DNA of 8,185 bases from Dehalococcoidia bacterium (GCA_018700215.1 JABIST010000087.1:1-8185); one strand, 5' to 3'. Counted from the stretch's first letter, positions 1-5,053 are shown. A program made the numbers and translations. Notes: generated by a model not told the origin, from the letters alone.

Positions 1-570
1 ACGGGGTTGGTGTTCTCAGGGTTGGTGACGGCGTCGCTGGGGTTCTTCTTGAAGGAGCACTTCGGCGACGAGATCGCGTTCGTCGGGATGGCAGTAGCGG
101 TAACGACTGCGACGGGGTGGCTGCTGGGGGCGCAGTGGAGCCTGGGGATGCCGCTGGCGCCGTTGTTGGGGCATCTGAGCGATCGACTTGGGCGAATAGC
201 CGTGACGACCGGCGGATTCGCGCTGGGGGCGGTGGGGCTGGCGATCCTGGCGCTGTCCTCGACGGTGCCGCTGATCCTCGTGGGTGTGCTGGTGTCGTTC
301 GTGGCGGCGACAGGCTTGACGGTGGGGCTTTCGGCGACGGCGGGGGACCTGGCTCCGCCTGAGCGGCGGAGTGCGGTGATGAGCAGCTATGCGACGTTCC
401 TGGACCTGGGGAGCGCGCTGGGGCCGCTGATCGGGCTGTCATTCGCGAGTTTGGCGACGCTGCGGGGGATGTACGGCGGGGCCGCAGTGCTGCTGCTGCT
501 GGCGGCGGTGTTGTTCCGGGTGGCGTTTGCGAGCGGGAGCGGTGGATCGGGCGAATCGGCAGGTTCTTAG
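1..570 (+). CDS. MFS transporter, C-terminal half (partial, 5' end outside window)
   Basis: The frame is open from base 1 to the TAG at 568-570, so this is the 3' part of a longer gene. The roughly 189 visible residues are strongly hydrophobic and form about five to six membrane helices. A major-facilitator motif-A-like loop, GHLSDRLGR, lies at about residues 57-65 of the fragment, where the loop of the second six-helix bundle is expected. It is followed by Gly/Ala-rich helices, a charged loop (PPERRSA) and a helix with the GSALGPLIG pattern typical of these carriers. The protein ends in a short Gly/Ser tail after the last helix. The family moves small solutes or drugs across the inner membrane by proton-coupled exchange; the substrate cannot be told from this half. 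The gene ends 108 bases before the next start and probably belongs to an upstream transcription unit. Confidence 0.85.
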   Translation, partial: TGLVFSGLVTASLGFFLKEHFGDEIAFVGMAVAVTTATGWLLGAQWSLGMPLAPLLGHLSDRLGRIAVTTGGFALGAVGLAILALSSTVPLILVGVLVSFVAATGLTVGLSATAGDLAPPERRSAVMSSYATFLDLGSALGPLIGLSFASLATLRGMYGGAAVLLLLAAVLFRVAFASGSGGSGESAGS

Positions 571-608
571 GGGTTTGTCTGCGCGTTATACGACTTGCCC
601 TCAGGTCG

Positions 609-639
609 CGTCACATTTTCGTCGATTGTTACGACATAC
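609..639 (+). promoter_or_regulatory. Shared promoter/operator-like element, copy 1
   Basis: CGTCACATTT at 609-618 and CGACATAC at 632-639, with 17 bases between GTCAC and CGACATAC. The same two boxes at the same spacing occur at 3173-3203 ahead of the sigma-factor operon. The arrangement looks like a -35/-10 pair. It does not match a housekeeping TTGACA/TATAAT promoter, nor the classic AAC...CGT form of many ECF promoters. It lies 39 bases before the start codon. Function as an ECF promoter is inference from the sharing and from the sigma gene nearby. Confidence 0.55.
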
Positions 640-652
640 GGTTAGGGAAGCA

Positions 653-665
653 CCACGCCCTGTGG
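653..665 (+). promoter_or_regulatory. Small hairpin overlapping the SD of the first operon
   Basis: CCAC (653-656), a five-base loop, then GTGG (662-665), whose last two bases are the first two of the SD GGAGGAA. A comparable CCACC-GGTGG hairpin sits next to the start region of the second operon (3220-3235). The stem is only four pairs, so on its own it would be weak. Confidence 0.3.
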
Positions 666-678
666 AGGAAACACGTCT

Positions 679-1122
679 ATGAACAAACAACTTGCACTGG
701 CGTATGCCGCGACGAGTGTGGCGACTGCGATCGCCGCGATTGCGGTGGTTGGATCAGCGTTTGGGTTCGGTGGGAACCCGACGGAGCCGGTAGCCGAGGA
801 GCCGGTGGGCGTGGCCCAGACCGTCACTCAGCTACGCGATGCGCTGGTCCAGCAGGCGATTGCTGAGGTTGAGGCGCAACGCGACGAGGCGCAGGCGATG
901 GCGCTGGCAGAGGTAGAGGCGTGGCGCGCTTCGGCGGTGGCGGAGATTGAGGAGCAGTTGGCGCAGCAGTACGCGCTGGGCTCGGTGGGGGTGCCGGGGA
1001 GCGGCGCAGCGTACGCGTACGCCAGCTACGACGATGACGACGACGACGATCACGACGACGACGACGACGACTGGGAGAAGAAGCGCGAGAAGCACGAGGA
1101 AGATGAAGAGGACGACGACTAG
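679..1122 (+). CDS. Membrane-anchored coiled-coil protein with poly-Asp tail
   Basis: Not recognised as a named family. The 147-residue protein starts at ATG 679 behind a strong SD. Residues about 7-30 form one Ala-rich hydrophobic segment (signal anchor, or signal peptide without a clear cleavage site), which would put the rest outside the membrane. Residues about 44-98 are Glu/Ala/Gln-rich with heptad-like spacing and probably a long helix or coiled coil. A short Gly/Ala/Tyr linker (about 101-117) follows, then the tail: seven Asp, one His, six Asp (118-131), and WEKKREKHEEDEEDDD to the end, so 23 of the last 30 residues are acidic. The tail may bind cations or metals; that is inference. 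The linker contains SGAA (108-111), which resembles the ApbE acceptor motif but lacks the Thr/Ser that carries FMN. The TAG stop overlaps the next GTG start by one base, so translation is probably coupled. Confidence 0.8.
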   Translation: MNKQLALAYAATSVATAIAAIAVVGSAFGFGGNPTEPVAEEPVGVAQTVTQLRDALVQQAIAEVEAQRDEAQAMALAEVEAWRASAVAEIEEQLAQQYALGSVGVPGSGAAYAYASYDDDDDDDHDDDDDDWEKKREKHEEDEEDDD

Positions 1123-1472
1123 TGGCTCGTCGCAGCGTGAACGCGGTGGTGAGTGTGGCGGCGCTGGCGGCGCTGGCGGCCTCGGTGGCGGGTGTCGCGG
1201 CGGCTGACGGGTACTGGCTGGGCGACTCAGCGGGCGACGATGTGAACGTGGAGGCGGTGCCGGCGATCAGTGCCGGAATCGTCTCGGACGAGCCGGCGGT
1301 GGAGCTGGCGCCAGGGGGAGCAGTGCTCTCGCCGTTGGCGCCGATGCAGTTGTCACCGCTGGAAGGTCCGGACCTTCCTCCGATCCAGATTGCCGCGCCA
1401 GCCGGGATGGTGCGGGCCCCTGCCTCGGCGTCTGCACCACCCCAGCCGGCGCGGCGAACGAAGGCATCATGA
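1122..1472 (+). CDS. Small secreted Ala/Pro-rich protein
   Basis: Not recognised. It encodes 116 residues from GTG 1122, which overlaps the preceding stop (TAGTG); GAAGAGGA lies about nine bases upstream, inside the acidic-tail codons of the previous gene. Residues 1-28 look like a Sec signal peptide: Arg-Arg near the N-terminus, a long Ala/Val hydrophobic core, and a VAAADG sequence that would suit signal peptidase I cleavage. The mature part is low-complexity, rich in Ala, Pro, Leu and acidic residues, with no Cys or recognisable domain and a basic end (ARRTKAS). It probably acts outside the membrane with its operon partners. The stop overlaps the ApbE start as ATGA. GTG is used only because no ATG fits; a purely translational-coupling role cannot be excluded. 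Confidence 0.65.
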   Translation: MARRSVNAVVSVAALAALAASVAGVAAADGYWLGDSAGDDVNVEAVPAISAGIVSDEPAVELAPGGAVLSPLAPMQLSPLEGPDLPPIQIAAPAGMVRAPASASAPPQPARRTKAS

Positions 1473-2368
1473 CCACGACGGTCACCACGACGGCCAGTGG
1501 ACTTGAGACGAGTTCGGTTGAGTTCCGTGCGATGGGCACTGACTGGTATGTGGAAGCTCGCGGGCTGCGGGACGAGACACTGGCGCAGACATTGGTACTG
1601 GTGGAGCGGGAAGAGCAGCGTTGCTCGCGGTTCCGCGCGGACTCGACGCTGTCGCTGCTGAATCGGGAGCGTGCAGTGACGGACGGGCGGCTGGCGTTGC
1701 TGGCGGCGAACGCGCTGGCGGTCCAGGAGGCGACGGACGGCGCGTTTGATCCGGCGGTGGGCGACGCGGTGATTGCGGCGGGCTACGCGAGCGACTTTGA
1801 CGGGCTGAACGGACCGACGGTGGACGCGGCTGAGGGCGATGGTCGCGCGGCGCTGGGAGTGACGGTTGCTGGACAGGACGTGCGACTGGAAGGGGTGGGG
1901 CAGCTGGACCTCGGTGGAATCGCGAAGGGGTGGACGGCGGATCTGGTAGCGCGCTACTTGCGCGGGCTGGGCGCGACGCAGTGGCTGGTGGATGCGGGCG
2001 GCGACATTGTGCTGGGCGGCGAGGATGCAGAAGAGCGGCTGATCGCGGTGGAGCTGACAGGGCTGACGATCGGGTTGCGGGACGGTGCGGTGGCGACTTC
2101 ATCGACGCAGAAGCGGGCGTGGGACACGCCGCTGGGGCCGAAGCATCACATCATCGATCCGACGCGCGGTGTGCCGACGGATCACGAGTACGTGCTGGCG
2201 ACGGTGCTGGCGGAGAGTGCGGCGGTGGCGGATGCGCTGGCGACGGCGATGCTGGCGGACCCCGAGCGGGCTGACCGCGCACTGGCCGGTCACCGTGCAC
2301 AGGCGATCCTGGTGACACGCCGCGGGGACGCGTTCATGTCGCCGGGGATGGATGGGTACCTCAGATGA
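1469..2368 (+). CDS. apbE: FAD:protein FMN transferase (ApbE family)
   Basis: ApbE enzymes cut FAD and attach FMN covalently to a Thr/Ser of target proteins, using Mg2+. The 299-residue protein has the family landmarks in order: AMGTDW (21-26), ERCSRFR-like Q-R-C-S-R-F-R (50-56) leading to S..S.LN, GAFDP (91-95), LDLGGIAKGWTAD (147-158), DAGGDI (175-180), ATSSTQKRAW (209-218), HHIIDPTRG (226-234) and SAAVADALATA (250-260) with the metal-site Asp/Thr. Length is normal for the domain alone. No signal peptide or lipobox precedes the domain, so it should act in the cytoplasm, unlike lipoprotein ApbE forms. The ATG overlaps the previous stop (ATGA) and AAGG lies four bases upstream. It is followed by a ferric-reductase-like gene, a pairing common in flavin-dependent membrane electron transfer. 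No FMN acceptor motif is seen in neighbours. Confidence 0.93.
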   Translation: MTTTVTTTASGLETSSVEFRAMGTDWYVEARGLRDETLAQTLVLVEREEQRCSRFRADSTLSLLNRERAVTDGRLALLAANALAVQEATDGAFDPAVGDAVIAAGYASDFDGLNGPTVDAAEGDGRAALGVTVAGQDVRLEGVGQLDLGGIAKGWTADLVARYLRGLGATQWLVDAGGDIVLGGEDAEERLIAVELTGLTIGLRDGAVATSSTQKRAWDTPLGPKHHIIDPTRGVPTDHEYVLATVLAESAAVADALATAMLADPERADRALAGHRAQAILVTRRGDAFMSPGMDGYLR

Positions 2369-2393
2369 TGTCACCCCGCGGTGACGGGTACCC
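2354..2393 (+). promoter_or_regulatory. Intercistronic hairpin between apbE and the reductase gene
   Basis: GTCACC (2370-2375), loop CCGC, GGTGAC (2380-2385) forms a perfect six-pair hairpin. It is flanked by GGGTACC (2354-2360) and GGTACCC (2387-2393), which can pair as an outer stem. The structure starts in the last codons of apbE and ends three bases before the ATG at 2397, and there is no good SD in that gap. It could lower translation of the reductase gene or mark an RNA processing point. Confidence 0.45.
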
Positions 2394-2396
2394 CAA

Positions 2397-3086
2397 ATGA
2401 GCGGGAAGCACCCGGCGACGTTCGTCGCGATGGGTCTCATGGGGTTTGCGCTGGTGCGGCTGATGCCAAGCCTGTTTGGGCTGATCGATACGGAGGCGCC
2501 GCTGCAGTGGTGGGCTTCGCGTGCGACGGGTTTTGTGGCGTACGTGGGGCTGTGGCTGGCGATGATGCTGGGGCTGATGATCAGCGCGCGGGGCCTGGAT
2601 GGGGTAATCAATCGCAAGGTGGTGCTGGAGCTGCATCAGCAGTGGACGATGGCGGCGGCGCTGGCGACGGTGGCGCATGTGGCGCTGGTGGTGACTGACG
2701 CGTACGTGGACATGTCCTGGCAGGGGGCGGCGGTGCCGGGTTCTTCGGTGTATCTGACTGGACCGGTGGCGCTGGGGACGATTGGGATGTGGGGGACGGC
2801 GGTGCTGGCGCTTTCGGGCTGGCTGCAACGTCGGATGAACTACATCGCGTGGCGGGTGCTGCACGCATCGGCGTTTGGGACGTTCGTGATCAGCCTGGCG
2901 CATGGGGTGGTGTCGGGGACGGATTCTGGGACGCTGGGCGCTCAGGCGACGTACGTGGTGACGGCTTCGTTGCTGATCGGCGCGATTGTGTTCCGAGTGC
3001 TGTACTTCCCGGCGAAGCCGAAGAAGGCGGTGAAGGCGACTGCTCAGCCTGAGTCGGCGTCTTCATCTGAGGGCGTCGCAGCCTGA
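2397..3086 (+). CDS. Ferric reductase-like transmembrane haem protein
   Basis: This 229-residue protein looks like the membrane half of ferric reductase/NOX/MsrQ-type proteins, which pass electrons across the membrane through b haems. About six hydrophobic segments are visible (roughly 8-30, 40-63, 82-102, 119-141, 152-172 and 184-203). Four His sit where haem ligands are expected: H80 and H94 (14 apart, ends of one helix pair) and H156 and H169 (13 apart). There is no FAD/NAD(P)H-binding reductase domain, so electrons must come from a partner or from quinone. The tail after residue 204 is basic, then Ser/Ala-rich, and probably cytoplasmic. The in-frame stop at 2382-2384 leaves ATG 2397 as the first possible start, with no clear SD. 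It is the last gene of the operon, 28 bases after apbE. Ferric reduction itself is not shown; MsrQ-like or other redox roles are possible. Confidence 0.87.
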   Translation: MSGKHPATFVAMGLMGFALVRLMPSLFGLIDTEAPLQWWASRATGFVAYVGLWLAMMLGLMISARGLDGVINRKVVLELHQQWTMAAALATVAHVALVVTDAYVDMSWQGAAVPGSSVYLTGPVALGTIGMWGTAVLALSGWLQRRMNYIAWRVLHASAFGTFVISLAHGVVSGTDSGTLGAQATYVVTASLLIGAIVFRVLYFPAKPKKAVKATAQPESASSSEGVAA

Positions 3087-3172
3087 TCCAATACTGACTG
3101 CAGGGGTATGCGAGGCGGGCTGGTGCTGGCACCGTCGACGCTTCTGATCGGCGAAGATTCTTACGTCTTACC

Positions 3173-3203
3173 CGTCACGTTTGGCTCTTGGCCGGCGACA
3201 TAC
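3173..3203 (+). promoter_or_regulatory. Shared promoter/operator-like element, copy 2
   Basis: CGTCACGTTT at 3173-3182 and CGACATAC at 3196-3203, again with 17 bases between GTCAC and CGACATAC; the intervening bases are mostly different from copy 1 (609-639). It lies 51 bases before the ATG at 3255. If it is a promoter, the sigma factor at 4361 would be made from it and could be autoregulated. Confidence 0.55.
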
Positions 3204-3219
3204 AGACGAACCCGCAAAA

Positions 3220-3235
3220 CCACCATCCGGGGTGG
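3220..3235 (+). promoter_or_regulatory. Leader hairpin of the second operon
   Basis: CCACC (3220-3224), a six-base loop, GGTGG (3231-3235), directly followed by the purine-rich CGGAGAGAACGAGAG that leads to the ATG at 3255. It is placed like the CCAC-GTGG hairpin in the first operon's leader. Confidence 0.3.
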
Positions 3236-3254
3236 CGGAGAGAACGAGAGCACG

Positions 3255-3380
3255 ATGACGACTGCATTCGCTCCGGCAGTAGTTCGCTCCGCATCCCTGG
3301 TGAGCGGGTCGCTGGTGCTCCAGTGGTCAGTGTTCGGTAGCGTGGAGATGAGCGACGCACCCGGGAGGGTGGCGGTATGA
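3255..3380 (+). CDS. Small 41-residue protein, coupled to the candidate anti-sigma gene
   Basis: ATG 3255 opens a 41-codon frame ending at TGA 3378-3380, which overlaps the ATG of the next gene (ATGA). The peptide has a moderately hydrophobic middle (about residues 5-30: Ala, Val, Leu, Ser, Phe, Trp) and a short polar end, and might be a small membrane peptide. Purine-rich sequence (GGAGA, GAGAG) precedes the start. The ATGA overlap and its position downstream of the shared promoter element support translation. The same frame is open from an ATG at 3108, but that longer form would run across the promoter element and is less likely. It could also be only a leader that loads ribosomes for the next gene. 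No family recognised. Confidence 0.5.
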   Translation: MTTAFAPAVVRSASLVSGSLVLQWSVFGSVEMSDAPGRVAV

Positions 3381-4300
3381 CACGACAGCACCACTCCGAC
3401 GAGCAGCAAGACGCGCTGGACTTCGAGCGGGTGGCGGACGCGCTGAAGGGCGCGTTCGATGAGGCGCCGGAGGCGGACCGAACGGCGCTCTGGAACGTGG
3501 TTGAGAGCCGGATGGGGCCGCAGCACGTGCCGTGGCATGTGGCGCTGCGCAACTCGGTGGGCAACTTCGTCGGGAGCCTGCAGGGTCCGGCGCGGCAGAT
3601 GGCGGTGGCAGGCGCGGCGGTGGCGGTGGTTGGGGCACTGTTCCTTTCAGGCGTGTTCGAGAATGGGAACCGGGCGAGCGCGGCGGTGCTGGAGCAGGTG
3701 AACGAGCTGTCGCTGGCCTCGGAGGCGGCGCTGGCAGATGGGGTGCTGAGCGCGGAGGAGATCGCTGATCTGCACGAGCGCGCGTTGGCGCTGCTGGCGG
3801 AGATCGAGAGCGACCCCGAGGCGCTGAACGTGCTGACGCCGGCGGATCTGAAGCTGGTGATTTCGCTGCTGTCGATCGTTGGCGATGACCTCGACGACTA
3901 CGTTGACGACGACCACGGTGAGCTGGACGACGACTTCGACGAGGTTGTGGAGTCGATTTTCGCGAGCACGGGTCGGGCGACGGAGTTCCGGACGGAGCGA
4001 GGCGATGACGACGACGACGACGAGGACGGCAGCGGCAGGGATGGCGATGGTGTGGACGGCGACCAGCAGCCAGGCGACACGGAGTCGGCGGAGGTAGACG
4101 AGGCTGACGAGACGGCAGAGGCCGACGAGACGCAGGAAGCCGACGGGACGCCTGAAGCCGATGAAACGTCCGAGGCTGATGAGACGCCCGAGGCCGACGA
4201 AACACCCGAAGCAGATGAGAGCTCGGAGGCTGACGGCGACGAGGAATCCGATTCAGAGAGCGATGACGAGTCCGATTCAGAGAGCGATGACGAAGGTTAG
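3377..4300 (+). CDS. Single-pass membrane protein with acidic repeat tail, candidate anti-sigma factor
   Basis: A 307-residue protein with strong SD GGGAGGG (3363-3369), seven bases before ATG 3377. Residues 1-73 are hydrophilic and helical; 75-94 form one membrane segment (AVAGAAVAVVGALFLSG); the rest should be outside. The outer part starts helical (about 99-168, Leu/Ala/Glu-rich), then has Asp clusters at 169-190 and 209-217, seven EADET-type hexapeptides at 242-283 and two ESDSESDD octads at 290-305. The location just before an ECF sigma gene, plus the inside-helix/TM/outside-sensor layout, suggests an anti-sigma factor. The usual zinc motif (His-x3-Cys-x2-Cys) is absent; there are no Cys at all. 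The order anti-sigma then sigma is the reverse of most ECF loci. The outer acidic region could respond to cations or envelope state (inference). It could instead be a structural surface protein. Confidence 0.7.
   Translation: MTRQHHSDEQQDALDFERVADALKGAFDEAPEADRTALWNVVESRMGPQHVPWHVALRNSVGNFVGSLQGPARQMAVAGAAVAVVGALFLSGVFENGNRASAAVLEQVNELSLASEAALADGVLSAEEIADLHERALALLAEIESDPEALNVLTPADLKLVISLLSIVGDDLDDYVDDDHGELDDDFDEVVESIFASTGRATEFRTERGDDDDDDEDGSGRDGDGVDGDQQPGDTESAEVDEADETAEADETQEADGTPEADETSEADETPEADETPEADESSEADGDEESDSESDDESDSESDDEG
4100..4225 (+). repeat. 18-bp tandem repeats coding EADET-x hexapeptides
   Basis: Seven consecutive 18-base units (starts 4100, 4118, 4136, 4154, 4172, 4190, 4208), each coding E-A-D-E/G-T/S-x with x = A, Q, P, S, P, P, S. 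A degenerate eighth unit follows (4226-4243). Third positions vary a lot between units (gag/gaa, gct/gcc/gca, gac/gat) while the peptide is kept, which indicates an old repeat array held by selection on the protein. Confidence 0.9.
4247..4293 (+). repeat. Two near-exact 24-bp repeats coding SDSESDDE
   Basis: The 23 bases at 4247-4269 recur exactly at 4271-4293 (24-base period), coding SDSESDD twice at the C-terminus of the candidate anti-sigma protein. In contrast with the older hexapeptide array just before it, the codons are identical, so this duplication is recent. Confidence 0.9.
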
Positions 4301-4326
4301 TTCGTCGTTGGGGCAAAAGGATCGCA

Positions 4327-4368
4327 ATGGCTGAAGCCAGGTCGCAGGGAAGCGGCAGCGATGACTGA
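4327..4368 (+). CDS. 13-codon leader ORF overlapping the sigma-factor start
   Basis: AAGGA (4317-4321) is well spaced (five bases) before ATG 4327, which opens a 13-codon frame (MAEARSQGSGSDD) ending with TGA at 4366-4368. It overlaps the sigma-factor ATG at 4361 by eight bases in another frame. The sigma gene has only a weaker AGGGA ten bases before its own ATG. Terminating ribosomes could restart at 4361, so this may be a translational-coupling leader rather than a functional peptide. Chance occurrence is possible. Confidence 0.35.
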   Translation: MAEARSQGSGSDD

Positions 4369-4975
4369 GACCGCATCGCAGCGGAGCGATGGGGATCAGG
4401 CGGATGGTTCGGCGGGCGCGGGAGACGTGCCAGACGGGCTGATGCTGCTGGTTGGTCGTGCCCAACAGGGCGACCGTGTGGCGTTCAGTGAGATTTTTCA
4501 GCTCCGCGTGAACACCTTGCAGCGCTACATCGGTTCGATCGTGCGCGATCCGGAACGGACGCAGGACGCGGTCGCGGAGACGTTTCTGGACGTCTGGAAG
4601 AGCCTGCCGAAACTGCGCGACATCGATCGGTTCGACGGGTGGCTGTTGCGGATTGCGCATCGTCGGGCGATGGACGAGCTGCGGAAGCTGAAGCCCTCGG
4701 TGACTCTGGACGATGCACCCGAGGTGGTGGACGAGCGGCGCGACAGTTCGCCCTCGGCGGCGGCTGAGGCATCGGCGGATGCGGAGGTCGTGCGTGTGGC
4801 GCTGGCGGAGTTGCCGGAGGCTCAGCGGGAGGTGGTGACGCTGCGCTATCTGCAGGACATGAGCTACGCGGAGATTGCGAAGCAGGTGGGGCGCTCGAAC
4901 GATGCGGTGCGGCAGCTCCATCAGCGTGGGCTGGCTCGGCTCAAGCGGCAGCTCGAGCCCGTTCCGGGCTCTTAA
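4361..4975 (+). CDS. ECF-family RNA polymerase sigma factor
   Basis: ECF sigma factors carry regions 2 and 4 only and direct RNA polymerase to stress or envelope genes. The 204-residue protein has an acidic, disordered N-terminus (1-26), then region 2 (about 28-110) with FSEIF, the DAVAETFLDVWKSLPKL helix (69-85) and FDGWLLRIAHRRAMDELRK (91-109), which bind core polymerase and the -10 element. A variable acidic linker (111-142) follows, then region 4 (about 146-198): LAELPEAQREVVTLRYLQDMS and the helix-turn-helix YAEIAKQVGRSNDAVRQLHQRGLARLK for -35 recognition. No extra C-terminal domain. It lies 60 bases after the candidate anti-sigma gene, probably in one transcript from the element at 3173-3203. 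The first in-frame ATG is used; no alternative start lies upstream. Targets are unproven; the matching element at 609-639 suggests the neighbouring redox operon. Confidence 0.93.
   Translation: MTETASQRSDGDQADGSAGAGDVPDGLMLLVGRAQQGDRVAFSEIFQLRVNTLQRYIGSIVRDPERTQDAVAETFLDVWKSLPKLRDIDRFDGWLLRIAHRRAMDELRKLKPSVTLDDAPEVVDERRDSSPSAAAEASADAEVVRVALAELPEAQREVVTLRYLQDMSYAEIAKQVGRSNDAVRQLHQRGLARLKRQLEPVPGS
4955..4971 (+). terminator. Hairpin at the end of the sigma gene
   Basis: GAGCCCG, loop TTC, CGGGCTC: a perfect seven-pair stem just before and touching the TAA stop, followed by TTAAAC but no T-run. It may end the operon or protect the 3' end; being inside the coding region is unusual for a terminator. 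Confidence 0.45.
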
Positions 4976-4977
4976 AC

Positions 4978-5020
4978 GCTTCGCGCCTCGGATAGTAGCC
5001 AGCGATACAGAAGGCGAAGC
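4978..5020. terminator. Inverted repeat in the convergent gap between the sigma and HxlR genes
   Basis: GCTTCGC (4978-4984) and GCGAAGC (5014-5020) are perfect complements across a 29-base centre; allowing a one-base bulge, CC/GG pairs extend the stem inward. A second hairpin, AGCCG-GTCG-CGGCT (5042-5055), overlaps the stop codon of the minus-strand gene. With both genes pointing into this 78-base gap, these may serve as bidirectional transcript ends. Confidence 0.35.
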
Positions 5021-5053
5021 TCTCGTCCCGGAAAGCGCCAGAGCCGGTCGCGG

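Larger units (their letters stand above)
571..678 (+). promoter_or_regulatory. Leader and promoter region of the redox operon
   Basis: This 108-base gap is visibly less GC-rich than the flanking genes. It holds TACGACTTGCCC (589-600), the CGTCACATTT/CGACATAC element (609-639), a short CCAC-GTGG hairpin (653-665) and a good SD, GGAGGAA (664-670), eight bases before the ATG at 679. No clear rho-independent terminator for the transporter gene is seen. Confidence 0.6.
3087..3254 (+). promoter_or_regulatory. Promoter and leader region of the sigma-factor operon
   Basis: These 168 bases separate the two operons. They hold TACGTCTTACCC (3162-3173), ten of twelve bases matching 589-600, followed directly by the shared CGTCACGTTT/CGACATAC element, and a CCACC-GGTGG hairpin (3220-3235). 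No convincing terminator for the first operon is visible, so some read-through from it into the sigma operon is possible. Confidence 0.5.

Noticed and set aside
1030..1120. Poly-Asp run as a simple-sequence artefact or frameshift
   Set aside because: Both Asp codons are mixed in, a His interrupts it, the frame continues to a stop overlapping the next start, and a similar acidic tail occurs in the second operon.
3108..3380. 90-codon form of the small gene starting at ATG 3108
   Set aside because: It would run across the shared promoter element at 3173-3203 and has no good SD; the ATG at 3255 fits better.
4100..4293. CRISPR-like or other non-coding repeat array
   Set aside because: Units are contiguous, in frame, without spacers, and code a regular acidic peptide.
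3327..4376. 349-codon open frame on the minus strand
   Set aside because: The product is a Pro/Arg/Ser-rich string opposite the acidic repeat gene, with no recognisable fold; the plus-strand gene has the SD, TM segment and coupling.
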